A stretch of 64,000 nt of DNA, from contig CAWUEX030000002.1 in assembly GCA_963921305.4 (NCBI GenBank), positions 2,728,001 through 2,792,000 of the forward strand, written 5' to 3'. This stretch comes from CAWUEX02 sp963921305 (lineage in GTDB: Bacteria > Pseudomonadota > Alphaproteobacteria > Rhodospirillales > Rhodospirillaceae). Position 1 is the stretch's first letter, and each line of letters begins with the position of its first letter. Of this stretch, positions 25,821-33,926 are shown one piece after another. A program made the translations under genes and the position numbers. The notes under the pieces are model-generated. The model ran no database searches, was not told the origin of the DNA, and worked only from the letters and a program-made list of their open reading frames with translations.

Positions 25821-26810
25821 CTAAGCGTCCAGAAACGTCACGATCGCGCTCACCTTATCGTCCGTGCCGGCGGTCATCGGTAGCACCAGATGCTCCGAGT
25901 CCGGCACCAGGGCCGCCGCTTCCTCGACGGACGTGTGCAGCGGGTCGGCCCGATGCGCCATACAGAACGTCGGAACGGAGCACAACGGCAGACGTTCATA
26001 GGTCTTGTGCCGGAACACGGCGTTGTAGCCCTTGTAGTAATGGTCGAGCGCTTTCATCACTTCCATAACGCCGTTGTGCAGCACGGCGGGTGGCCAGGGT
26101 TCTTTCCCCAGGTAGTGTTCGGCATCGCGGCGGTAGTGGGGGAAGTACACGCCCATGTCTTTCATGAAATTCCAGGCCCAGATGAAGTGCTCGCCGTTTT
26201 CTTGCGGTTTCACTTTCGGCGCATAGTTGGCCAGCATGTCCGCTGCGAGTTCCGGGTCGAATAACGCGACGCCGTCGAAGACCATTTTGCGCACCCGGTC
26301 CGGATGGGCGATGGCGATCTCAAGGCCGATGTTGGCGCCGGTGTGGCTGCCGTACACATCCACCTTGTCCAGCCCGAGCTGATCCCAGATGCGCACCACG
26401 CTGTCGGCGTAGTACTCCAGGTCGGGCTCTTCCGGGTCCGGCGGCACGGACTCGCCGAAACCTAGTGTATCCGCGGCGATCACCCGCCGGGTCTGCCCTA
26501 AAATCGCGACCATGCCGCTGAGCCCTTTGGAGGACCCAGGACCGGCATGCATCATGTACAGGGGCAGGGGGGCGCCGTCGTTATGTTCGCCGGCATGGCG
26601 GTAGTGCACCAGTCCCTCTTCGATGCGCACAAAGGCGCGGTCGACATCGGCGAGGGCGCCGCCTTCGGGCATTTCATCTGCGGATTTAGCCATTTTTGTT
26701 TCTCCGGAATTCGCGGGGTGTGATGCGGTGTGTCCCAGGGTTGCCGATGCCGCCGCCGCGCCCATGACGGTGCGGCGGGACAACGGCACATGGTGCGGCG
26801 TCTTGCTCAT
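25821..26810 (-). CDS. Tat-exported alpha/beta-hydrolase-fold protein with His at the nucleophile position
   Basis: A 329-residue protein. The N-terminus has a good Tat motif (SRRTVMGAAAASA). The fold is recognisable from YMMHAGPGSSKG (oxyanion region), IAADTLGFGES and the elbow VDVYGSHTGANIGLEIAIAHP. The nucleophile position is His156 instead of Ser, and the usual C-terminal catalytic His is replaced (LPMTAGTDDK), although an Asp in HRADPLH is kept. It shares this GxHTG elbow with the protein at 15.3 kb. It may be a binding protein or use unfamiliar chemistry. Start 26810 is preferred because it gives the Tat signal. Confidence 0.82.
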   Translation of the reverse strand: MSKTPHHVPLSRRTVMGAAAASATLGHTASHPANSGETKMAKSADEMPEGGALADVDRAFVRIEEGLVHYRHAGEHNDGAPLPLYMMHAGPGSSKGLSGMVAILGQTRRVIAADTLGFGESVPPDPEEPDLEYYADSVVRIWDQLGLDKVDVYGSHTGANIGLEIAIAHPDRVRKMVFDGVALFDPELAADMLANYAPKVKPQENGEHFIWAWNFMKDMGVYFPHYRRDAEHYLGKEPWPPAVLHNGVMEVMKALDHYYKGYNAVFRHKTYERLPLCSVPTFCMAHRADPLHTSVEEAAALVPDSEHLVLPMTAGTDDKVSAIVTFLDA

Positions 26811-26850
26811 GGCACTGCATCCTGCCCGCTTCGCCCAACCGCTGCATGCC

Positions 26851-26880
26851 AAAAAAACGGGCGATCCAAGATCGCCCGTG
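26851..26880 (-). terminator. Rho-independent terminator after the PepSY-like gene
   Basis: On the minus strand a 10-bp perfect stem ACGGGCGATC/GATCGCCCGT with a 3-nt loop is followed by seven T. It lies 63 bp past the stop at 26943 and just before the hydrolase gene, separating the two units. Confidence 0.92.
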
Positions 26881-26942
26881 GAGTGAACATGAAAAGGGGT
26901 TTAGGGGGTTTTAGATAGGCCTCGCTCTCAAGGCTGGTTGAT

Positions 26943-27665
26943 TTAGTTGGCGGAAGCGCGGCGCTGCCGACCGGTGTCGCGGTCGATCTCGCGGCGCACC
27001 ACCAGGGAGTCGTCTACAGTAACGATCTCGACGACGATGGTTTCTTCGTCAATGGCTTCGACGGTGCCGACTTTCAAGCGGTCGTTGCCGGCCAGGATCA
27101 GACGGGATTCGGCCAAGGTGCGCGCCTGTTCAACGGTCAGGTCGAGGTCACGGTTGTTCGGGCCCATGGCCAAGGCGAGGGCGTTGAACCCACGGCCACC
27201 GCGGCGGAATCCGCGTCCACCTTCGTGGCCACCCATATTGCCGCGCATCATGCGTTGCGCGATGAAACGGCGTTCGGCCTCGGCTGGACGGCCGGTGCGG
27301 GTGGAAATCTCCACCGTCTGCACCAGGGAGTCATCCCGCGTGACGATTTCCACTTCCACTGAGTTGTTTTCGGTTGGTGTGGCCTTGCCGACTTTCAGAT
27401 TGGTATTGCCCATGGATGCGATCCGGCCTTCGACAATATCGCGCACTTGATCGACGCTGAGGTTCTTGTCGATCTGGTTGAGCTGCTCTTCGATGCGCTG
27501 TTCCATCCGTTGTTCCATGCGCTCTTCCATTTGCGCGCGGCGATCCGCCCGCCAGCCGTTGTTCTCTGCGGCGAAGGTCGGGGTCAGCGTCGCCCAGCAC
27601 ACCAGCAACACAAAAGCGGTCAGGCTGGTCTTGATCGCGTTTTCGATGATGAAGCTCTTATTCAT
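26943..27665 (-). CDS. Secreted protein with two PepSY-like domains
   Basis: A 240-residue exported protein (hydrophobic segment at residues 12-30, cleavage near TFA-A). Residues 38-65 are a highly charged coiled coil with MEQR repeats. Two similar units follow, each with a helix of the type LSVDQVRDIVEGR or LTVEQARTLAESR and a strand pattern VEVEIVTRDDSLVQ or IVVEIVTVDDSLVV, as in PepSY domains. A Gly/Arg/His-rich linker joins them. PepSY proteins next to OmpR/EnvZ pairs often modulate the sensor or protect against metals. The divergent kinase at 28.9 kb is the likely partner. Confidence 0.7.
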   Translation of the reverse strand: MNKSFIIENAIKTSLTAFVLLVCWATLTPTFAAENNGWRADRRAQMEERMEQRMEQRIEEQLNQIDKNLSVDQVRDIVEGRIASMGNTNLKVGKATPTENNSVEVEIVTRDDSLVQTVEISTRTGRPAEAERRFIAQRMMRGNMGGHEGGRGFRRGGRGFNALALAMGPNNRDLDLTVEQARTLAESRLILAGNDRLKVGTVEAIDEETIVVEIVTVDDSLVVRREIDRDTGRQRRASAN

Positions 27666-27735
27666 GGCGTTAGTCCTTAAAGGTTGAAGGTCAGGAGTGA
27701 TCCGTCCTCTTGATGGCCTTCTTGAGGTGCCGCCG

Positions 27736-27779
27736 CCAGGACCCGGTCTTCAATGGGGGAAAGGGGCTCCGGGTCCGGC
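27736..27779 (-). repeat. Long hairpin between the small ORF and the PepSY-like gene
   Basis: GGACCCGG (27739-27746) and CCGGGTCC (27769-27776) are perfect inverted arms, extended by GCC/GC with one mismatch. It lies in the probable mRNA leader of the PepSY-like gene. There is no T run, so it is not a plain terminator; it may stabilise or attenuate the transcript. Confidence 0.55.
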
Positions 27780-27796
27780 GGGGGCGATAGCCGCCG

Positions 27797-27892
27797 TTAA
27801 AAGGGGCAAGCGGCAGCTACGGTTGACGCAACAGTGGTCCAGGTGGTGAGCAGAACCAGTGTGGTGATCGCGGTTTTGAGTGTCGTTTCCAT
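27797..27892 (-). CDS. Small 31-residue peptide resembling the PepSY protein's signal segment
   Basis: The ATG at 27892 has GAGGAC eight bases upstream; an ATG two codons earlier is too close to it. The peptide is mostly a hydrophobic segment (KTAITTLVLLTTWTT) ending AAACPF. It aligns with the N-terminus of the PepSY protein downstream (KTSLTAFVLLVCWAT), including K-T, VLL and W positions. It is either a genuine small membrane or leader peptide or the remnant of a duplicated gene. Moderately uncertain that it is expressed. Confidence 0.45.
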   Translation of the reverse strand: METTLKTAITTLVLLTTWTTVASTVAAACPF

Positions 27893-27983
27893 TTTCATGT
27901 CCTCGTTTCGTTTGTTGTGAACTTGCGGTACCTTTTTGACTGTCTGTTCCGCTTCGTTCGATGAGGCCATTAAGCCAGCCCTC

Positions 27984-28053
27984 TGTAACGGACCGATGTC
28001 GTGAAACCGGGAAAAGTGTAACCGGCTGTAACCAAGCCCCCCGCTGTTACACT
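27984..28053. promoter_or_regulatory. Cluster of TGTAAC sites between the PepSY locus and the two-component genes
   Basis: TGTAAC occurs at 27984, 28018 and 28027, and inverted GTTACA at 28046. AGTGTAAC (28016-28023) and GTTACACT (28046-28053) are perfect inverted arms. Two copies 9 bp apart are the usual layout for an OmpR-family regulator, so this is the likely site for the adjacent response regulator. Confidence 0.5.
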
Positions 28054-28110
28054 CTGTTGCGGAAAATGGGGGTTTTCTGCGGTTATTCTGTTGCCTGGGC
28101 GCGGGCGGCC

Positions 28111-28116
28111 TATAAT
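28111..28116 (+). promoter_or_regulatory. Perfect -10 element (TATAAT) giving a probably leaderless response-regulator mRNA
   Basis: TATAAT ends 9 bp before the ATG at 28126, so transcription should begin within a few bases of the start codon. No -35 hexamer is convincing at proper spacing, in keeping with activator dependence. No Shine-Dalgarno is present. Confidence 0.6.
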
Positions 28117-28125
28117 ATCCGGGCC

Positions 28126-28863
28126 ATGAACACCGCCACCGACTCCGCCAAGCCGCACATTCTGATCGTCGATGACGACGCGGAAATCCGTGACCTGTTG
28201 TCGCGCTTCCTGAGCAAGCACGAGTACCGGGTCACCACCGCCCGCGACGGCCGGGAAATGAAAAAGGCGCTGGACGACTGGCAGATCGATCTCATCGTGC
28301 TCGATCTGATGATGCCGGGCGAAGACGGGCTCAGCCTGTGCCGCAAGGTCCGGGCCGAGTCCAATATGCCGGTTATTATGCTCACCGCCATGGGCGAGGA
28401 CGTCGACCGGATCATCGGTCTGGAGGTCGGCGCTGACGACTATATGGCCAAGCCCTTCAATCCCCGTGAACTATCGGCCCGCATCAAAGCGGTGCTGCGC
28501 CGGTTTGAGCAAGGCGGGGCAGGGGCCGACACCGGGGGTGATAAAAAGGGCCGGTTCGCTTTTGCCGGGTTTGAGCTCGATCCCGCGACCCGTTCGCTGC
28601 ACCAGGGCGACCAAGAGATCGATCTCACCGCAGGTGAATATGACCTCCTCATCGCCTTTGTTGAGCACCCCCAGCGTGTTCTCAATCGCGATCAGTTGCT
28701 CGATATGGCCAAGGGCCGCGCGGCTATCCCCTTCGACCGTTCGATCGACGTCCAGGTGGGGCGTCTGCGCAAGAAAATCGAGCCCGATCATAAAGAACCG
28801 ACTCTCATCAAAACTGTCCGCGGCGGCGGCTACATGCTCACCGCCGACGTGGCCCGGGTATAG
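28126..28863 (+). CDS. OmpR-family response regulator
   Basis: A 245-residue protein. The receiver domain has the acidic pocket LIVDDD, the phosphoacceptor Asp60 in LIVLDLMMPGEDG, a Thr in MLTAMGED and the Lys of MAKPFNP. A winged-helix DNA-binding domain follows with LTAGEYDLLIAF and VGRLRKKIEPD...IKTVRGGGYML. Only 2 bp separate it from the kinase gene. The start 28126 is set by the receiver domain and lies just after TATAAT. Targets probably include the divergent PepSY locus through the TGTAAC sites (inference). Confidence 0.97.
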   Translation: MNTATDSAKPHILIVDDDAEIRDLLSRFLSKHEYRVTTARDGREMKKALDDWQIDLIVLDLMMPGEDGLSLCRKVRAESNMPVIMLTAMGEDVDRIIGLEVGADDYMAKPFNPRELSARIKAVLRRFEQGGAGADTGGDKKGRFAFAGFELDPATRSLHQGDQEIDLTAGEYDLLIAFVEHPQRVLNRDQLLDMAKGRAAIPFDRSIDVQVGRLRKKIEPDHKEPTLIKTVRGGGYMLTADVARV

Positions 28864-28865
28864 CC

Positions 28866-30392
28866 ATGAACCTGCGCCGCATTCTGCCCGACAGCCTCGG
28901 TGGCTGGGTGTTCACCGTGGTCGTGACCGCGGTCATTCTCATCTACGGTTTGTCGCTGATCAGCTTCTTGGTGTTCCGCGACGAGTCTGCTGCGGCTGCG
29001 GCGGCGAGCCAGGCGGCTGATCAACTCATTGTGTATAAGCGCGTCATCGAACAGGCCAACCCCGAAGAACGCCTGACGCTGATCCGCGGGCTGAATTCGC
29101 CCGGTCTGCGCATGGTTGTGACAACGCGACCCCTTGTGCGGGAGTCAGACGACGTCTTTACCTCCCGCATTGTCTACCGGCGCCTTGAGCGGGAATTTCC
29201 TGAAGGCACGGACATCCGCGTCGACTCACGAATCTCTGATGCGATTGGGGAAGAACGCTTTCCGACCCACGAAGAGATTCGCCGCCACCACCGCCGTATG
29301 CGGAACGGAGACCTCGCGATGGACGGGCCGCCGCGTGAGGATGCGCCGAGGGGCGCACTCGACGAGCGTATGCCGTCCCGCCCCCCGGCAAGCCTCGCGG
29401 CGGAGCGCCGGGCGCGCACGATTGATCAGACGTTAAGGGATATTCGAGGCTTTCAGCCTTTTGTCCGAGCCTCCGTTAGGGTCGATGGCGATGCTTGGTT
29501 CAATGTCCGGGTCGATCTGAATGTTGACGAGAGCAGTCAGAGAACACGCCCGTTCGCGATTACCACATCTCTGACTTTGCTGATCGCATTGCTTGCCGTC
29601 TGGGCTGTCCGCCGGGCGACCCGGCCCGTCTCGCTGTTCGCCACCGCCGCTCAACGCCTCGGTATTGAATTGAACGCTGCGCCGCTGCCAGAGACGGGAA
29701 CCGGGGAAGTGCGCCGTGCCGCCCGCGCCTTCAACACCATGCAAAGCCGCCTGAAACGATTCGTCCAGGATCGCACCCAAATGCTGGCGGCTATTTCCCA
29801 CGACCTGCGCACGCCGATCACCCGCATGCGTCTGCGTGCCGAGTTCGTGGATGACGATGAACAGCGCGCCAAGATGCTGGCCGACCTCGATGAGATGGAA
29901 GCGATGATCAAGGCGACCATGGAGTTCGCGCGCGACGATGCCGCCAATGAAGCGGCGGAGGACATCGATATTGCCGCGGGCCTCGCTGCGCTGACCGCAG
30001 ATGAGAAAGCCATCGGCCATGACGTGACCTACACAGGGCCGAAGTCGCTCACTTTGACTGCCAGGCCACTTGGGCTCAAGCGGGCGCTCACCAATCTCAT
30101 TGAAAACGCGGTGAAGTACGGCGGCTCCGCCCAGGTGTCGCTCCAGCGCCAGGGCGACTACGCTGAAATTCTGGTCGATGATTCAGGCCCCGGCATTCCC
30201 GATGCTGACAAGGAGCAGGTGTTCACACCGTTCTACCGCCTTGAGACGTCCCGCTCACGGGACACCGGCGGCACCGGCCTGGGCATGACCATCGCCCGCA
30301 ACGCCATCCGCTCCATGGGCGGTGACGTTGTCCTACTCGACCGTCCCGGCGGCGGGCTGCGGGTGAGGGTGACCCTGCCGGTGCAGGGGTAA
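28866..30392 (+). CDS. EnvZ-type sensor histidine kinase
   Basis: A 508-residue inner-membrane kinase. Transmembrane segments are at about residues 14-38 and 222-243. Between them is a periplasmic domain with a very Arg/His-rich stretch (around residues 136-180). A HAMP domain leads to the phosphorylated His in ISHDLRTPITRMRLR (about residue 312), then NLIENAVKYG, DSGPGIPD and GGTGLGMTIA for ATP binding. It should phosphorylate the regulator encoded just before it. The signal is unknown; the divergent secreted PepSY protein, which is also charged, is a candidate partner. Confidence 0.96.
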   Translation: MNLRRILPDSLGGWVFTVVVTAVILIYGLSLISFLVFRDESAAAAAASQAADQLIVYKRVIEQANPEERLTLIRGLNSPGLRMVVTTRPLVRESDDVFTSRIVYRRLEREFPEGTDIRVDSRISDAIGEERFPTHEEIRRHHRRMRNGDLAMDGPPREDAPRGALDERMPSRPPASLAAERRARTIDQTLRDIRGFQPFVRASVRVDGDAWFNVRVDLNVDESSQRTRPFAITTSLTLLIALLAVWAVRRATRPVSLFATAAQRLGIELNAAPLPETGTGEVRRAARAFNTMQSRLKRFVQDRTQMLAAISHDLRTPITRMRLRAEFVDDDEQRAKMLADLDEMEAMIKATMEFARDDAANEAAEDIDIAAGLAALTADEKAIGHDVTYTGPKSLTLTARPLGLKRALTNLIENAVKYGGSAQVSLQRQGDYAEILVDDSGPGIPDADKEQVFTPFYRLETSRSRDTGGTGLGMTIARNAIRSMGGDVVLLDRPGGGLRVRVTLPVQG

Positions 30393-30423
30393 GGGCTACT
30401 CTGCTGCTCTGACTGGCGGGGTG

Positions 30424-30795
30424 CTATCCTAACAGACGTATCGCCTCTCTGGTTGGGGCGCCGGCCAAGAGCAACACCGCAAACGCGGCTTCGAAAATCA
30501 CGGCCACCCAGTTTTCTTTCGTGTTCGCGTCATCGGCAAAAATCGAGACGATCCGGCCGAGCGCCGCCCCCGCCCAGGCCAACCCGAGCATAAGGAAGGT
30601 GACTGGCACCATCGCGATCAAGCACACGGCTCCGGCAAACAGGAAGAACCCGCCAAACGTCGCGCGAAATTCCGAGCGGCCCGGAACCGAAACGGCCTGA
30701 AGTCCCGTGAGCTGAGCAGCCTTGGCAGGTAAGAACATCCCAAGGCCGCCCATGACCACGGTCAGGAACGCGCCCATCATATTCAAGTAATCCAT
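30424..30795 (-). CDS. DUF4345-like membrane protein
   Basis: A 123-residue hydrophobic protein with four likely membrane helices. The pattern GRSEFRATFGGFFLFAG followed by a LGLAWAGAALGRIVSIFAD helix is typical of the DUF4345 family, whose function is unknown. It is convergent with the histidine kinase gene and stands alone. No strong terminator is seen between them. Confidence 0.75.
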   Translation of the reverse strand: MDYLNMMGAFLTVVMGGLGMFLPAKAAQLTGLQAVSVPGRSEFRATFGGFFLFAGAVCLIAMVPVTFLMLGLAWAGAALGRIVSIFADDANTKENWVAVIFEAAFAVLLLAGAPTREAIRLLG

Positions 30796-30982
30796 GGCGG
30801 ATTGGTCCTCGCAGCCGAAGTTTCTTGATACCCGGGCCTTTTAGCACCCTTGACCTGAGGCGCAACTCTTGGTGCCGCCCATATAGGATGTGCTTCCAAC
30901 GGGACGTGGACTACGGCGCGATGCGCCGGCCAGAGAAGGTACACCCGGTCTGCGGCCGCTGTGGAACCGTGCGAGAGTAGAG

Positions 30983-31678
30983 TTATTGGCGTGGTACGAT
31001 CTCGGCGACCGACCACTTGCCCGTGGCTTTGCGGATTTCGCTGAGGCGTTGGTAGTCCGGATCGGCCCAGAAGCGGCGCAGGGAATCCACGTCCGGAAAT
31101 TCGACGAACACCAGGCTCGCGTTGGGTATGCTCCCCTCTAACAGTTCCATGTCGGCGCGCCGGGCGTTGATGAGGAACTGGCCGCCGTGTTTCTTGACCA
31201 GGGCAGGGGCGAAGGGTGCGTAGTCCTTCATGAATGTCTCGCGGTCTTCGACCTCTGCCAGAAACACCAGATACGCCGCCTCGTTGTTCATCAACGGTGT
31301 AACACCTGGCACGCCGTTGACATGGGCGATATCGACGGCAGAGATCGGCATGCGGATTTGTTTGACCTCCTCATAGCCATCACTCCACCAGAACCGTTTG
31401 ACGTGGTCTCCCGATGGAAACTTGATTAGTAAGATTCGGCCCGGAACCCAGTCTCCCTCGATGACGCGCAGGTTGTCTCCTTCAAGCCCGAATTTCGACA
31501 CCTCAAAACCGTACTCGCGCAGGACGGGACCAACGGCGCGTCCGTACTCGCGGTAAAGGCCGTTGTCCTTGTACCAGCCGGTGACGACGATGTAGCCGGG
31601 TGGCGCACTCTGCGTGTCTTGCGCTGAGGCGGTTGATGCACACAGCAAACCCGCCAGTAGGAATACTAAAAGTCTCAT
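30983..31678 (-). CDS. Secreted protein with two DUF1330-like domains
   Basis: A 231-residue protein with a signal peptide (cleavage near ASA-Q). Two ferredoxin-like units follow: the first contains RFWWSDGYEEVKQIR, the second begins AYLVFLAEV and contains RRFWADPDYQRLSEIR. It resembles the cytoplasmic double DUF1330 protein at 2.7 kb. Its ATG overlaps the stop of the upstream nitrilase-family gene by 4 bp, so it is translationally coupled to two nitrilase-family enzymes. The role is unknown; such folds often bind small aromatic or oxidised molecules. Confidence 0.75.
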   Translation of the reverse strand: MRLLVFLLAGLLCASTASAQDTQSAPPGYIVVTGWYKDNGLYREYGRAVGPVLREYGFEVSKFGLEGDNLRVIEGDWVPGRILLIKFPSGDHVKRFWWSDGYEEVKQIRMPISAVDIAHVNGVPGVTPLMNNEAAYLVFLAEVEDRETFMKDYAPFAPALVKKHGGQFLINARRADMELLEGSIPNASLVFVEFPDVDSLRRFWADPDYQRLSEIRKATGKWSVAEIVPRQ

Positions 31679-32748
31679 CCGTCACTCTCCTCGGCAATGC
31701 CTTCATGCAGCGGGCGGGGGAACAAACCGTCCGCCGTCATCTTCTCCATCACCTCGGCGTACAGCCCGCGCAGTTGCGACTGATCTTCCATGCCGTTCTG
31801 AAAGCGGTTGGGCGGGGTGATGGTCTTTTTGTACTCCGTGTACAGCTCCGTGCGCAGTTGCGCGATGACGTTAAAGCTGTTGGCGGAATGGCGGTGGGCG
31901 CGCAATTGCTCGATGTCGATCAGCGCCCGGCATTTCATGCTCTCGCCCGACGGCACCGCTTCGTTGATGATGCTGCCGTAATAATCGATGATCTTTGTGC
32001 CGCCCGCGTTGGTGCTTTCCAGAAACCCGCGGCGGCTGACCCAGCCGCCGGTGTTGGTGGAAATCAGGTAGCAATTGTTTTCAAGTGCGCGGGCCTGTTT
32101 GCAGGCGCTCCACCCAGGGAAGTCTGGCGAGTCCGACGTCGGGTTCAATAGAATTTCCGCGCCTTTCATCGCCAGCATGCGCGCGACTTCCGGCTTGGTG
32201 ATCTCCATGCACGGGAACATGCCGATGCGCCCGATCTTGGTGTCCGCCACCGGCCATAACGCGTCCCAGCCTTCCACCTCTACGTATTCATCAAGAAAGT
32301 CGTGGGGTGAGGGGGTGCTCAGCGAATGCAGCCGCCGGTACTTGAGAACCACTTCGCCGTTGGGATCTATCAGGAACGAACAGTTGAAATACCGTTTCTC
32401 CCACTTGGGATCGTACTCATAAGCGTTGGCGCCGATGTACACACCGAACTCCCGCGCGGCTTGGAACAACGGTTCCAGTTCTGGGCCGGGAACCTCCACG
32501 CAGCCCACGTCTAGCCAGTCGATGGACTTGCGCCCGCGCCAGGCCGCCGGCGCCAGCGTCAAAAACATCTCCGGGAAAGTCACCAGCTTGACCGCGCCGA
32601 GGCCGTTGCCGAGGCCCTTCTTCATCAGGTCCAGCGCCGCGTCCATGTTTTCCTTGATGATCGCGCGGCCTTCCTCCGGCCCCGATACATCCGCGCGGAT
32701 CGGGTTGACGATGGTCTGACACGCGAGCGCGTAATAACGGGGAATCAT
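31675..32748 (-). CDS. Carbon-nitrogen hydrolase (nitrilase superfamily)
   Basis: A 357-residue cytoplasmic enzyme with the full catalytic triad: Glu60 in TFPEMF, Lys136 in VVLKYRRLHS and Cys180 in GMFPCMEITKPE. Superfamily members hydrolyse nitriles, amides, carbamoyl or ureido compounds. The Cys context (CMEITKPE) is not that of classical nitrilases or Nit proteins, so the substrate cannot be named. It follows a second nitrilase-family gene by 9 bp and overlaps a DUF1330 gene by 4 bp. The two enzymes share layout (a VLKY motif and a similar C-terminus) and are paralogues. Confidence 0.92.
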   Translation of the reverse strand: MIPRYYALACQTIVNPIRADVSGPEEGRAIIKENMDAALDLMKKGLGNGLGAVKLVTFPEMFLTLAPAAWRGRKSIDWLDVGCVEVPGPELEPLFQAAREFGVYIGANAYEYDPKWEKRYFNCSFLIDPNGEVVLKYRRLHSLSTPSPHDFLDEYVEVEGWDALWPVADTKIGRIGMFPCMEITKPEVARMLAMKGAEILLNPTSDSPDFPGWSACKQARALENNCYLISTNTGGWVSRRGFLESTNAGGTKIIDYYGSIINEAVPSGESMKCRALIDIEQLRAHRHSANSFNVIAQLRTELYTEYKKTITPPNRFQNGMEDQSQLRGLYAEVMEKMTADGLFPRPLHEGIAEESDG

Positions 32749-32757
32749 GCGGGCCTC

Positions 32758-33831
32758 CTACACATAACTGTCTTTGTCCATCGCCGCGCCGGGCGGGGCG
32801 AGGGTGCCGTCGTCGAGCAGGCGCTTGATGATCTCGCGCCCGGCTTTGATGTTGCCCAGGTCTCCCGGCGGCGGTTCCTCCGCCCACATCCGCGACGGCC
32901 ACAGGGTCTTGCGGGCGTACTGGCGGGCGTGCACTTCCGTCTGCACCTGGGCGAGAAAGTTCATCTGCATTTGCGCGCGCTTCTGGCGCAGCCGTTCGAG
33001 TTCGATGTCGGCCTGGACAATCACTTCACCCGTTGTCTCCGCAATATTCACGACCCGCCCGGTGAAGTCGATGATCTGCGAGCGCCCGCGCATGCGGTCG
33101 GTGGGGAAGTCGGAGTCCAAAAACAGACCCTGGTTGGCCGAAATCAAATAACACAGGTTTTCATAGGCGCGGCTGCGCTTGCCGATTTCCCAGCCGCCGA
33201 CGTCTTCCAGCAGAAACGGCGCGCGCCCTTCCGACGTCGGATGCAGCAGAATTTCCGCGCCGTTCATCGCCAGACAGCGCGCCATCTCCGGGAAGTTGAT
33301 GTCGTAACAGGTCAGGCAGCCGAGCCGCCCGTAGGGTGTGTCCACCACCGGGAACAGCTGGTCTTCGCCATAGCGGCCGACATATTCGTCGAGCACGTCG
33401 CCGGGCTTGGTCTTGCCGGTCGGGTCATAGTGTTTGTGATATTTCAGCACGCACTCCCCCGACGGCGCGACGATGAACGCCGTGTTCCAGTAGCGCCCCG
33501 GCCAGTCGTCCATGATTTCCCACACCATGCCGGCGATGTAGGCCTCGACCTGTTTGGCCACTTCGCCGATGCGGTCGAGCTCCGGGCCGGGAATACGCAC
33601 GCAGATTTTTTCACGGTCCTTTTCGGCCCGGCCAACGCCACCGGCGCCGGTCATGAAGAATTCCGGCAGCACGTAGATTTTCGCCGGGTTCCAATCGGCC
33701 AGCCGCAGGATCAGCTCCATCGCCCGGTCGAGGTTTTTGTCTTTGTTTTCCATCACCGCGCCGCCGCCGCGCTGCGGATACACCGGGCGCACGTTGGTTT
33801 GAACCGCTGCTGCCGTGAATATGGGCACCAT
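32758..33831 (-). CDS. Carbon-nitrogen hydrolase (nitrilase superfamily), first gene of the operon
   Basis: The 357-residue product starts at ATG 33831, which follows GGGGAGG and matches the family N-terminus (FTAAAVQTNVRP). The triad is Glu57 in VLPEFF, Lys130 in CVLKYHKHYD and Cys175 in GCLTCYDINFPE. The CYDINFPE context is typical of amidase-like branches. It is paralogous to the next gene, and both may act in sequence or as a hetero-oligomer on a nitrogenous substrate. An orphan binding protein gene is transcribed divergently 95 bp away. Confidence 0.93.
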   Translation of the reverse strand: MVPIFTAAAVQTNVRPVYPQRGGGAVMENKDKNLDRAMELILRLADWNPAKIYVLPEFFMTGAGGVGRAEKDREKICVRIPGPELDRIGEVAKQVEAYIAGMVWEIMDDWPGRYWNTAFIVAPSGECVLKYHKHYDPTGKTKPGDVLDEYVGRYGEDQLFPVVDTPYGRLGCLTCYDINFPEMARCLAMNGAEILLHPTSEGRAPFLLEDVGGWEIGKRSRAYENLCYLISANQGLFLDSDFPTDRMRGRSQIIDFTGRVVNIAETTGEVIVQADIELERLRQKRAQMQMNFLAQVQTEVHARQYARKTLWPSRMWAEEPPPGDLGNIKAGREIIKRLLDDGTLAPPGAAMDKDSYV

Positions 33832-33926
33832 GCCTTGGCCTCCCCCATTTTGAGCTCTACGCTCTGCCGTCCTACACTCTCGCCTGCCGTTATCGTGACG
33901 GGGAAGAGAAAGGGTCACAAGCTCAG

